The position numbers were made by a program, and so were the translations under genes. Below, piece after piece: positions 16,304 through 23,843 of a stretch of DNA of 64,000 bases (the first letter of the stretch is position 1; each line of letters starts with the position of its first letter). The stretch is from assembly GCA_964401935.1 (NCBI GenBank), contig CAYOAL010000027.1:16271-80270 (forward strand), written 5' to 3'. Under the pieces are notes generated by a model. The model searched no databases, was not told the origin of the DNA, and was given only the letters and a program-made list of their open reading frames with translations. This DNA is from JAPYTK01 sp964401935 (GTDB lineage Bacteria > Myxococcota_A > Polyangia > Polyangiales > Polyangiaceae).

Positions 16304-17239
16304 ATGCGTGAAGAACCAGGTAAAAGCACGAACGTTCGAGCACTTAATGGCGCTACGCTTCGCCGAAAGATACGCACGAACGTTCGTGTGTTGTCGCTTC
16401 AGGCCGTGGGAGCGTCCATCGGCTCGCTGGCGCGGCTGGCCCCCGACGCGGCGCTCGAGGTGGCCACCTACCTCTTCTTCAGGCCCCAGCGCACTCAGGC
16501 CCGCGCCCCGGAGATCGCGGCCATCGAGGGCGCGCAGCCGCTCCGCGTCGAGCTCGGAGGCCGCACCCTCCACGGGTATCGCTGGGGCGACCGCTCCCAC
16601 CCGCCGGTGCTCTTGGTGCACGGCTGGAGCGGCCGCGCGGGGCAGCTCTGGGCCTTCGTCGAGCCGCTCGTGCAGCGGGGACGACAGGTGATCGCGTTCG
16701 ATCTCACCGGCCACGGGAGCACTCCCGGACGACAGGCGAGCATCGTCGCGCTCGCGGACGACGTGTTGCAGCTCGGCGCCCAGTTCGGCCCCTTCGAGGC
16801 GGTGATCGCGCACTCGTTCGGAGGACCGGTCACCACCCTGGCGATGGTGGCGGGCCTCGCCGTGGAGCGCGCCGTGTTCATCGCGCCGCCGTTCGACGCC
16901 ACCGACTGGGTGGCCGCCTTCGCCCGCTGGATGCGCTTCGACGGGCCGCTGCTCGAAGCGCTCCGCCAGCGCCTCGAGGACCGAGTCGGGCTCGCGTTCT
17001 CCGAGGTCAGCGCCGCGCAGCTCGTGCCCGAGCTGAAGACACCGCTGTTGGTCGTGCACGACACCGACGATCGCGAGGTGGGCTTCGCCAACGGTGAACG
17101 CCTCGCGGCCACGTGGCCGGGAGCGATTCTCCACCCCACCGAGGGGCTCGGGCACCAGCGGATCCTCGGCGATCGCGCGGTCGTCGAGCGGGCCGTCGGC
17201 TTCGCGACCGGAGCCCCCGACGCCGCGCGCGCCGCCTGA
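16304..17239 (+). CDS. Alpha/beta-hydrolase
   Basis: A 311-residue hydrolase when started at the ATG at 16304, which has GGAGG six bases upstream. The core has VLLVHGWSGRAGQLW (oxyanion loop), FDLTGHGSTPG, the nucleophile elbow AHSFGGP, the acid in VHDTDDREVGF and the base in EGLGHQRIL; the triad is complete. The first 28 residues carry a repeated TNVR that results from two operator palindromes inside the frame. A GTG at 16388, right at the end of the second palindrome, is a plausible alternative start that would leave the operators in the leader. The substrate is unknown; control by the upstream TetR is inferred. Confidence 0.85.
   Translation: MREEPGKSTNVRALNGATLRRKIRTNVRVLSLQAVGASIGSLARLAPDAALEVATYLFFRPQRTQARAPEIAAIEGAQPLRVELGGRTLHGYRWGDRSHPPVLLVHGWSGRAGQLWAFVEPLVQRGRQVIAFDLTGHGSTPGRQASIVALADDVLQLGAQFGPFEAVIAHSFGGPVTTLAMVAGLAVERAVFIAPPFDATDWVAAFARWMRFDGPLLEALRQRLEDRVGLAFSEVSAAQLVPELKTPLLVVHDTDDREVGFANGERLAATWPGAILHPTEGLGHQRILGDRAVVERAVGFATGAPDAARAA
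16327..16340. promoter_or_regulatory. Putative TetR operator, copy 2
   Basis: CACGAACGTTCGAG holds the perfect 10-bp palindrome CGAACGTTCG (16329-16338). It matches copy 3 at 16375-16388 in twelve of fourteen positions and the operator-like site in the tetR promoter. It lies inside the apparent start of the hydrolase gene. Confidence 0.6.
16375..16388. promoter_or_regulatory. Putative TetR operator, copy 3 (perfect 14-bp palindrome)
   Basis: CACGAACGTTCGTG is its own reverse complement across all fourteen bases. It lies 48 bases after copy 2, that is between four and five helical turns, and ends on the alternative GTG start of the hydrolase. Confidence 0.65.
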
Positions 17240-17350
17240 CCGAGCGCTCCCGACCGAGCCCTCTGCACCGAGAGCGCGGCGCTCCCCCGCGGAGCGATCG
17301 CGCGCGTCTCCCCTCATCTCGTCCCGTCCATCCACCCGAGGAGCCATCCC

Positions 17351-17515
17351 ATGCAGAACAGCCACCGCGACGAACACTTCGACCTCCACATCACCGCGCT
17401 CGAGCGGGCGCTCGAGAGCCGCCGGCAGCAGCCGAGCGTGGTCATCGCTGCGGTGAGGCAACTCCGCGCGCGGCTCGCGCCGCCCAGCGGCCATGCCCCG
17501 CCCCCGGCACGCTGA
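17351..17515 (+). CDS. Small hypothetical protein (54 residues)
   Basis: An ATG with GAGGAG a few bases upstream opens a 54-codon frame. The peptide is polar and helical (HFDLHITALERALESRRQQP and VVIAAVRQLRARLAP) with a Pro-rich end. It has no signal peptide or transmembrane segment. It follows the hydrolase gene by about 110 bases on the same strand and ends 41 bases before a strong hairpin. The good ribosome-binding site and balanced composition support it; no family is recognised. Confidence 0.5.
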   Translation: MQNSHRDEHFDLHITALERALESRRQQPSVVIAAVRQLRARLAPPSGHAPPPAR

Positions 17516-17556
17516 CCCAACGCTATCTACCCAATAGAATCCACTCAGCATACACA

Positions 17557-17591
17557 ACCCAGTGGAATATACTTAGTGTATTCCACTGGGT
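17557..17591. terminator. Strong bidirectional hairpin between convergent genes
   Basis: ACCCAGTGGAATATAC, a TTA loop, and GTGTATTCCACTGGGT form a 16-bp stem with one T-G pair. The block is AT-rich compared with its surroundings and lies between convergent genes (17515 on + and 17678 on -). A weaker outer pair (GAATCCA near 17538 and TGGATTC near 17597) and an imperfect tandem copy of the left arm (from 17530) extend the structure. No U-tract follows on either strand, so it may be a transcript stabiliser or a mobile palindromic element rather than a standard terminator. Confidence 0.7.
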
Positions 17592-17677
17592 GGATCCTGG
17601 ATTCGTCGATCTCATCCTCACGCCCTGGCGTCGCGGGGGTGCCGTCTCCCCACCGCCTCGACGAGCGACGAGCGACG

Positions 17678-18652
17678 TCAGTCTTCGGCGAGCCCGTCGA
17701 GCACACCGTCGCTCGACGCCACCACGTCGCAGGCGATGTTGGCGTCGCCCGGCGTGTAGACGAGAGCGATCTGGCACATTTCGTCGGTGGACAAGAAGCC
17801 CCAGCTCACCGGCTCCGACGTGTTGTTCTGGAAGTCGCAGGTGAACTCGAAGCCCGTCCCCTTCTCGATGGTGAGCGCTCGTTGGGTGAAGTCTTCGAGC
17901 TTCGGGCTCTCCCAGTTGGTGTTTTCGTACAGCGGCTCCCCAACCTCCACGCCGTCGAAGCGGCGCACCTTCACCGCCTGTCCGAGGCGGTGGGTGTGCG
18001 ACGCCATGAACAGGAGCTGCACGTCGGCGTTCATCACGCACCGCGTCCACTCCTGGTGCGACGCCATCGGCGGGATGTTGAGGTGGGTGTCGCGAACCAC
18101 CGTCCCCCAGATCGACTCCTTCACCTGGTCTTTCGGGATCGTGTAGGTGTTGATGTCCGAGAACACCAGCTCATCCTCGCTGCTGGTGTTCACGTAGTGG
18201 ATCTCCTGCATCACCGAGATGCCCCCGGGAATGGTGGCGACGACCCCCTCGGGGAGCACCACGTTCTGCTCGGCCGCCTGCGCGCCGTAGATGATCATCC
18301 CCTCCTCCATCAGCTGCGTGTGCTCCTCGTAGAGCGCGGCGCAGTCGTAGGTGCCGGGCTCGATCGCGAGATCCGTGAACGCGAGCGCCATCACGTCCAT
18401 GTGATGCATCGCGTTGCTCTGGAGCGACTCGACCCGGTTGACGTACTGCATCCCCTCCCCGGGGAACGCCTTCACCTCGCACAGCCAGATCTCGGAGAAC
18501 GCGGGCGCGGTCGCCTCCATGCGCAGCTGTTGCCCTGCGCCCGCGGGAGGCGGCGCGAGGCGTTGGGGGCCTGCTGGCGTGCTCGGCGGAGGCTCCGACG
18601 TACAGGCCACCAACACCAGCGAGAGCGCGACGAGCGAGTGAGTATACTTCAT
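17678..18652 (-). CDS. PHM/DBH-like type II copper monooxygenase lipoprotein
   Basis: A 324-residue lipoprotein (signal peptide ending in LVLVAC, from the ATG at 18652). The catalytic core resembles the copper type II, ascorbate-dependent monooxygenases (peptidylglycine alpha-hydroxylating and dopamine beta-monooxygenase). The ligands appear in order: His83-His84 in NAMHHMDV and His152 in EIHYVN for one copper; His219 and His221 in ASHTHRLG and Met292 in TDEMCQI for the other. All six are present, so an oxygen-activating enzyme is likely. Several paired Cys (58, 104, 205, 272, 293, 308) fit an exported, disulfide-bonded protein. The substrate is unknown. It shares strand with the upstream cytolysin-like gene, with a 147-base gap. 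Confidence 0.8.
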   Translation of the reverse strand: MKYTHSLVALSLVLVACTSEPPPSTPAGPQRLAPPPAGAGQQLRMEATAPAFSEIWLCEVKAFPGEGMQYVNRVESLQSNAMHHMDVMALAFTDLAIEPGTYDCAALYEEHTQLMEEGMIIYGAQAAEQNVVLPEGVVATIPGGISVMQEIHYVNTSSEDELVFSDINTYTIPKDQVKESIWGTVVRDTHLNIPPMASHQEWTRCVMNADVQLLFMASHTHRLGQAVKVRRFDGVEVGEPLYENTNWESPKLEDFTQRALTIEKGTGFEFTCDFQNNTSEPVSWGFLSTDEMCQIALVYTPGDANIACDVVASSDGVLDGLAED

Positions 18653-18799
18653 GATTCCAGGCTTCTCGCGTCGCCGGGAATGCACGGATTAGGCCAGCCG
18701 GCCGGTCGATTCATCTCGACCAGATGGGCGTCCTCGAGGGCGTCGGTTGGTCAAAAATGTAGCCAGTCTACCTACACCGAACGATCCACCACCCGTGCC

Positions 18800-20407
18800 T
18801 CACGGCAGGAGCGACACCCCCACGTGCACGTCCACCGCGCGCTCGCCCGCGCCGCGCGGTTGCAGCACATGGGTCCCGTTCCACGCGTCGAACGTGATCA
18901 GGCGGTCGTCGTAGCCGTAGTCGTCGTTGCCGCTGAGCTCCCCGGCCTGCTCGTCGTTCTCGTAGATGTGGGTGCCGATGCAGAGCTGCTGGTCGGGGCC
19001 CATCGCGACGTCGTCGAGGACGACGCTCACCGGGCTCGATGGGGTCCAGCTCGAGAAGTCGGGGAACGACACCCACTGGCCGGTCTCGAGGAGCCACACC
19101 GCGAGGACCTCGCCGCCCTCGGTGCAGCTCTGCACGCCGTCGCCCGCCACCGGCGCTCGCACCGCCACGTAACCGTAAAACTCCACGTTGCCGCCGAGGC
19201 CGTCGCCACCGCCGATGTGATCGAGCTGCTCGAGCGACACCTCGATGCGGCCACGGTTCTTCGTGCAGTCGCGCTCGGTGTAGTCGCTGGTGAAGGCGAA
19301 CTCTGTCACCGCGTTGTCGAGGTAGGCGAGCTTGTACGCGATGGGTGCGCCCGGCGAGTCCTTCGTGTAGTCGCTGCCGCGGCGGATGTACGCCTCGAGG
19401 CCTTCGTAGCCGTCGATCACCGCGGTCGCGTCGGAGCCCGAGCCGCCGAAGACGAAGGCGCGAATGCGCGCTTGCTCGAGCACCTGCTTGTGCTCGACCT
19501 CCACGTCGATGCCCGCCTTGCCCACGCCGTTGTAGGTGGCGGAGAGGGCCGCCTCGATCGACGTGAGCGACTCGCTGGTCTCGATGGTGAAGATGACGCG
19601 CCGCCCATAGGTGATCGACTGCACGTACAGCGGCGGGTTGCCCGCGCCGACGTGCTCGGCGAGCGCCTCGACGTCGACGCCCTGCGCGAAGAAGTCGGCC
19701 GGTCGCAGCGGCGTGTCGACGTCGATCGTGTAGTAGGCCTGGGTGAAGTTCACGAGGATCTTGGTGCGGCGCTCCTTCGACTCGAAGTCGAAGCTCGCGG
19801 CGATGTCGCCGTAGCCCGGCCAGGAGGCCGACGCGCCGAGAGCCACCGACAGCTGCGAGGCCTCGTGGATGCGCTCCAGCTCGAAGTCGAGCTTCGCCGG
19901 CGTGGCTCCCGTCACGTCGGCGGAGAGGATGCGGTTGCGCTCGGCGCGAAACGCCGACAGCGAAGGCGAGTCCATCTGGCCGACGGGGCTCCCGTCGATG
20001 TTCTCGAGCGACACGCTGAAGGTGATCGGCGCGAGCTCCACCCCCACCGGGGTGAGCAGGCCTGCCTCGGCGTCGCGCCCGCGCACGACGGCCCCGGGCC
20101 ACAAAGTGGCCGAGTTGGGCTGGAACGCGACGAAGCGGTCGAACCGTTGGGTCTCCCCGTATCGCCGGTAGCTGCAGAACGCGTCGTCTTCTTGCCCATC
20201 GGCCGGGCAACCGTCGCAGGGCTGCTCGGTCTTCGGCGTGGCCTCCGCCACCGAGAGGTGCCCGAGCGACGCGATGAAGCCGTCGATGTCAGCGACGGGC
20301 TCGGCCGCCTCGACCTCCGGGGCGCCCGAGCCGACCGGCGCGTCCCCCCCGCATGCCGCCACGCTCACCACGAACACCCCGCTCAGAACGCGCATGCAGA
20401 GCTTCAT
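18800..20407 (-). CDS. Cholesterol-dependent-cytolysin-like (CDC-like) lipoprotein
   Basis: A 535-residue protein with a lipobox (VSVAAC, Cys19). The body aligns by eye with the thiol-activated cytolysin fold: ATLWPGAVVRG near residue 100 (the YPGALL block), VNFTQAYYTIDVDTP at 220-233, DFF at 238, PLYVQSITYGRRVIF at 259-273, the Gly-Gly pair in FVFGGSGSD at 318-325, and YTKDSPGAPIAYKLAYLDN at 347-365. These blocks cover domains 1-3, which make the oligomer and the membrane-inserting hairpins. The Trp-rich undecapeptide and the Thr-Leu cholesterol pair of domain 4 are not seen; the C-terminal about 150 residues end in an unrelated-looking acidic beta domain. It therefore belongs with the CDC-like group and probably recognises another receptor. 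The lipid anchor is unusual for a secreted pore former. Confidence 0.8.
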   Translation of the reverse strand: MKLCMRVLSGVFVVSVAACGGDAPVGSGAPEVEAAEPVADIDGFIASLGHLSVAEATPKTEQPCDGCPADGQEDDAFCSYRRYGETQRFDRFVAFQPNSATLWPGAVVRGRDAEAGLLTPVGVELAPITFSVSLENIDGSPVGQMDSPSLSAFRAERNRILSADVTGATPAKLDFELERIHEASQLSVALGASASWPGYGDIAASFDFESKERRTKILVNFTQAYYTIDVDTPLRPADFFAQGVDVEALAEHVGAGNPPLYVQSITYGRRVIFTIETSESLTSIEAALSATYNGVGKAGIDVEVEHKQVLEQARIRAFVFGGSGSDATAVIDGYEGLEAYIRRGSDYTKDSPGAPIAYKLAYLDNAVTEFAFTSDYTERDCTKNRGRIEVSLEQLDHIGGGDGLGGNVEFYGYVAVRAPVAGDGVQSCTEGGEVLAVWLLETGQWVSFPDFSSWTPSSPVSVVLDDVAMGPDQQLCIGTHIYENDEQAGELSGNDDYGYDDRLITFDAWNGTHVLQPRGAGERAVDVHVGVSLLP

Positions 20408-20436
20408 GGGATGACTGCGTAACCGAATCGCACAAC

Positions 20437-20471
20437 GTGTGACAAGATGGTTATTTGTGTGACCACGTCAC
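20437..20471. promoter_or_regulatory. Repeated GTGTGAC motif and GTGAC-CAC-GTCAC palindrome
   Basis: In the AT-richer gap between the divergent cytolysin-like and kinase genes, GTGTGAC occurs at 20437-20443 and 20457-20463 (20-base period), and GTGACCACGTCAC (20459-20471) is a 5-3-5 palindrome. The layout suits a regulator covering the divergent promoters, but the protein is unknown. Confidence 0.35.
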
Positions 20472-20554
20472 GAAATGTGGAGATGGCGCGATCCAGGGGT
20501 CCCTCGCGGCCCGGTCGCGCCTTGGTTCGGCCCCCTGCCAGGAGGCCGGGTAGG

Positions 20555-22435
20555 ATGGCGGGCGTGAGCTCGCTCGACGTCGTCTTGAGCCAACGGGGGA
20601 TCGATCTCGATCGCCTCGAGCTCGACGAGAGCGGCACCGTCGTCCCTCCCCAGGCGAGCTTGCCCGAGGGCGCGAGCACCTTCGTCGACGAGCTCCCGGT
20701 GTTGTGTCGTGGGACCCGCCCCGACGAGCGCCAGATCGTGATCGGTGAGGTGCTCGGAGAGGGCGGCATGGGCGAGGTCCGGCTCGGAGAGCAGGTGGCG
20801 CTCCGCCGCCCCGTCGCCGTGAAGCTCCTGCACCCCGACGCCACGAGCCTCAGCGCCACCGTGCAGCTCTTGCGCGAGGCGCGCGTCACCGGCCTCCTCG
20901 AGCACCCCAACGTCGTGCCCATCCACGCCCTCGGCCGCGATCCCGCGGGACGCCCGCACATCGTGATGAAGCGCATCGAGGGGCACGCGTGGAGCCGCTC
21001 CCTCGGCGAGCGTCCAGCGAGCGCGAGCGACGAGAACCTCGTGCACCACCTCGAGGTGCTGCTGCAGGTGATCCGGGCCGCCGACTTCGCCCACTCGCGC
21101 GGGATCCTCCACCTCGACATCAAGCCCGACAACGTGATGATCGGCTCGTTCGGGGAGGTGTACCTGGTGGACTGGGGCGTGGCGGTGCGGCTCCATCCCG
21201 ACGCGGGCCACCCCGACGTCCCGCTCGCGCGCGACGTCGAGCACATCATCGGCACCCCGCACTACATGGCGCCGGAGCTGGTGGCCGCCGAGGGCGAACA
21301 GCTCTCCGAGCGCACCGACGTGTACCTGCTCGGCGCCTGCCTGCACCAGATCCTCACCGGAGAGCCTCCCCACGAAGGGGTGAACCTCCGCGCGGTGCTC
21401 AACCACGCCTTCGCGTCCCAGCCCGCGGCCTACGACGAGCGCTGGCCGCGCGAGCTCGTTTCCATCGCTCACCGCGCCATGCACGCCCTTCCCCGCGAGC
21501 GCTATCCAAACGGCGCCGCCCTCGGCGACGCGCTGCAGACGTTCCTCCAGCACCGCATCGGACGCCGCCTCGCCGAGCAGGCGCGGGAGCGGCTGCGCCA
21601 CCTCGAGGCGGCCATCGACGCGGTCCCCGCCGAGGGACCGGATGCCGACGCCCGGCGCGCGATCTCCGACACGTTCGCCGCCTGCCGCTTCGGCTACGAC
21701 CTCGCGCTCCGCGAGTGGCGAGAGAACCACCGGGCGCTGCGAGGGATGCAGCGCTGCCTCGAGCGGATGATCGACTTCGAGCTGCGGCACGGCAGCGCGA
21801 GCGTGGCGGCCACCTACGCGAGCGAGCTCCCCAAGGCCAACGAGGGCCTGGTCGCGCGGGTACGCGCCGGCATGTTGCGCGACGAGGCCAAGGGGGTCGC
21901 CCTCGAGCGGCTGCGGCGAGACGCCGACGTGACGGTGGGGGACCGCCTGCGCGGGGTGGTGGCGCTCGCGAGCGGCCTTTTGTGGGGGGCCACGCATTTC
22001 GTCCTCGGGGGGCTCGCGCGCGCGGCGCCGCTCCGGCCCTCCGTCCTCGTCGGGGTGGGGGCCGCGTTCGTCGCGGGGGCCACGCTGGTCACCGTGCTCG
22101 GACGACGCGTGTTCCTCGACACCGCCGCCAACACCCGCGCCGCGGTGGCCTTCATCACCGGCTTCGCCGCCTATGTCGCGGTGTGGCTCATCGCCTGGCG
22201 GCTCGCGCTGCCCGCTCCCGCGGCGCTCTCGCTCCACCTCGTGTGCGCCGCCACCCTGTGGACCTCCCTCGCGCTCGGCTCCGACCGGCGCCTGCTGCCG
22301 CTCCCCGCCGCCCAAGCCAGCACCGCTTTCGCCATCATGTTCCTGCCCGAGTACGCGTTCGAGCTCATCGGCGCCGGGGCGCTCATCGGGCCGATGGCGG
22401 TGGCGCTCATGTGGCTCGGCTCGCGGCGGCCCTGA
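20555..22435 (+). CDS. Membrane Ser/Thr protein kinase (Hanks type, variant loops)
   Basis: A 626-residue kinase. The ATG at 20555 follows GGAGG by nine bases; a GTG nine bases later is possible. Kinase domain at about residues 65-330: glycine loop GEVLGEGGMGEVRLGE, VAVKLL lysine, catalytic loop ILHLDIKPDNVM and metal loop VDWG. The usual HRD is HLD and DFG is DWG; the catalytic Asp, Lys and Asn are present, so activity is likely but the Arg that senses activation-loop phosphate is missing. A long helical region (about 330-450) precedes six hydrophobic segments up to the C-terminus. It is divergent from the CDC-like gene. A 12-bp minisatellite lies 200 bases downstream. Confidence 0.85.
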   Translation: MAGVSSLDVVLSQRGIDLDRLELDESGTVVPPQASLPEGASTFVDELPVLCRGTRPDERQIVIGEVLGEGGMGEVRLGEQVALRRPVAVKLLHPDATSLSATVQLLREARVTGLLEHPNVVPIHALGRDPAGRPHIVMKRIEGHAWSRSLGERPASASDENLVHHLEVLLQVIRAADFAHSRGILHLDIKPDNVMIGSFGEVYLVDWGVAVRLHPDAGHPDVPLARDVEHIIGTPHYMAPELVAAEGEQLSERTDVYLLGACLHQILTGEPPHEGVNLRAVLNHAFASQPAAYDERWPRELVSIAHRAMHALPRERYPNGAALGDALQTFLQHRIGRRLAEQARERLRHLEAAIDAVPAEGPDADARRAISDTFAACRFGYDLALREWRENHRALRGMQRCLERMIDFELRHGSASVAATYASELPKANEGLVARVRAGMLRDEAKGVALERLRRDADVTVGDRLRGVVALASGLLWGATHFVLGGLARAAPLRPSVLVGVGAAFVAGATLVTVLGRRVFLDTAANTRAAVAFITGFAAYVAVWLIAWRLALPAPAALSLHLVCAATLWTSLALGSDRRLLPLPAAQASTAFAIMFLPEYAFELIGAGALIGPMAVALMWLGSRRP

Positions 22436-22867
22436 CCGCTCGCCCGCGAGGGAGCGGCGCGCCCGACCGCGCACAGCAGCCGTCACGCGAGCGAGCGCGA
22501 GCGCGAGCGCCGGCGCCTCCCACGAAGAGGCGCCGCGTCGGGGTGGCGAGCGCCTGCCCGCCAATCGTGAGAACGGGATCGTTTCCACCAAGCGACCTCG
22601 GGGTGAGCGATCCGACCGACCCGCCAAGGGAGGGGACCGAGCCCCATCGTGAGGTCCATCGCGAGCCCCATCGTGAGGTCCATCGCGAGGTCCATCGCGA
22701 GGTCCATCGCGAGGTCCATCGTGAGGTCCATCGTGAGGTCCATCGTGAGGTCCATCGTGAGCCCCTGCAGGCGCGCGAGCGCGGTGGCGCCCTCGATGTG
22801 GTCTGCGCACGCGCTGCCCTCCGCGACCGGCGGGGGGAGGAGCGCGCGCCGTCGCGGCGGCGAGCGC
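22436..22867. other. 432-base gap with minisatellite, no convincing gene
   Basis: The gap lies between convergent genes (kinase on +, FGE-like on -). Outside the 12-bp array at 22639-22758 I see only GC-rich sequence. Open frames here read as Arg/Ser repeats or Met-Asp-Leu-Thr repeats made by the array and have no ribosome-binding site or domain. Confidence 0.7.
22639..22758. repeat. 12-bp tandem repeat, 10 copies
   Basis: Ten head-to-tail units of GAGGTCCATCGY run without a gap; units 1 and 3 read GAGCCCCATCGT. The final base alternates between C and T in blocks, which suggests recent slippage. Since the unit is a multiple of three, every frame stays open through it and gives four-residue peptide repeats on both strands. 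Confidence 0.95.
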
Positions 22868-23776
22868 TCAGCTCTCGGGCCGAGCGTCGGCGCAGCAGCG
22901 AAAGCCGGTGGTGTAGTCGTGGTAGCGGCGATCGTGAGCGACGGTCACGAAGTGACACCCTGGCCCGTGCTCGGCCCGGGTCGCGTAGAAGCCGCCAGCG
23001 AACACCGCGTTGCCCGGCTTCCAGGGCTGCTTGCGCCGGTAGTGCCCGTCGCCGAAGACCTCCTCCACGAACGCGGTGGTGACCGTGTCCGCCACCCACT
23101 CGTGCACGTTCCCCACCAAGTCGAACACGCCCTCTTCGGTGCGGCAGGCCGCGCGCTCCCCCGTCTTCTCGAGGAACCCAGGCTCTTGGTTGAGGGACGG
23201 GCTGTTGAACTCCGCGAGGCGCCAGTGGCTCGGGTTGTTGCCGAACACCTTGCCGAACAGGTGCTCCTTGCCGTTGTTGCACGCGCCGGCTCGCTCGTCC
23301 TCGCCGTAAGGGAAGCGCCGCGTGCTCTCCCCTTGGCAGGCGCGGCGCCACTCCCGATGCGTGCACAGGCGCTTCCCCGCCGAGCGGCAGGCCTGCTCGG
23401 CCTCGTTGCGGCTCACGTAGGCCTGAGGGAACACCCCCGCCGACGAGCGCGCCTCGTAGCGGGCGGCCGGGGAGGGCCGCTCGAAGTGCGGATGCACCCG
23501 CTCTTCCCCATCGGGACCCACGACCACCAGGTGGGCCTCGAAGCGATCGACGCACGAGGCCCCGATCTGCGCCATCTCGGGAGGACACGGCGGCGGCGGC
23601 GGCGGTGGCGCATGCAACGGGAGCGCGCCCATCGCGGCGAAGGCCACCGGCACGGTGCGGAGGCGACACTGCGCGCTGGCCTCGAGCACACTCGCCGGAC
23701 GAGGTTCCGGCTCGATGGCGCTGAGCACCAGCGCTCCGAAGAGCGCTCCGCAAGCGAGCTCGGAGGGCACGGTCAT
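22868..23776 (-). CDS. Secreted FGE-sulfatase-domain (SUMF1-like) protein, probably non-catalytic
   Basis: A 302-residue protein with a hydrophobic N-terminus (about residues 8-22, likely a signal peptide or anchor) and a Pro run (HAPPPPPPPCPP) before the domain. The formylglycine-generating-enzyme fold is clear: RNEAEQACRSAGKRLCTHRE, WRRACQG, GVFDLVGNVHEWVADT and a final TTGFRCC. In true FGE two cysteines four residues apart in the segment before this ending carry out oxidation; here that segment reads GGFYATRAEHGPGCHFVTV, with a single Cys. The protein is more likely a binding or structural member of the family, common in Myxococcota. It is divergent from a glycosyltransferase gene across 67 AT-rich bases. 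Confidence 0.8.
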   Translation of the reverse strand: MTVPSELACGALFGALVLSAIEPEPRPASVLEASAQCRLRTVPVAFAAMGALPLHAPPPPPPPCPPEMAQIGASCVDRFEAHLVVVGPDGEERVHPHFERPSPAARYEARSSAGVFPQAYVSRNEAEQACRSAGKRLCTHREWRRACQGESTRRFPYGEDERAGACNNGKEHLFGKVFGNNPSHWRLAEFNSPSLNQEPGFLEKTGERAACRTEEGVFDLVGNVHEWVADTVTTAFVEEVFGDGHYRRKQPWKPGNAVFAGGFYATRAEHGPGCHFVTVAHDRRYHDYTTGFRCCADARPES

Positions 23777-23843
23777 GGCGAGTTTTTCCGTCGTCCTCTA
23801 GTTTTAGCGCCAAATTCCTCACATGATGAATTAATCCGACGTC

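Noticed and set aside
20459..20473. CRP-type site (TGTGA-N6-TCACA)
   Set aside because: The arms are separated by the wrong distance and the second arm ends in CG, so only a generic palindrome is reported.
22483..22755. Minus-strand frame with repeated MDLT/MDLA peptide
   Set aside because: It is generated by the 12-bp array, has no ribosome-binding site, and continues into Arg/Ser-rich sequence with no domain; kept as a repeat, not a gene.
22639..22758. Possible CRISPR array
   Set aside because: Units are contiguous without spacers and far shorter than CRISPR repeats; no cas genes in the window. The same applies to the arrays at 28911 and 62739.
8448..23776. Sulfatase and formylglycine-generating enzyme as a functional pair
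   Set aside because: The sulfatase-fold protein lacks the modified Cys/Ser motif and the FGE-like protein lacks the Cys pair; they are also 13 kb apart.
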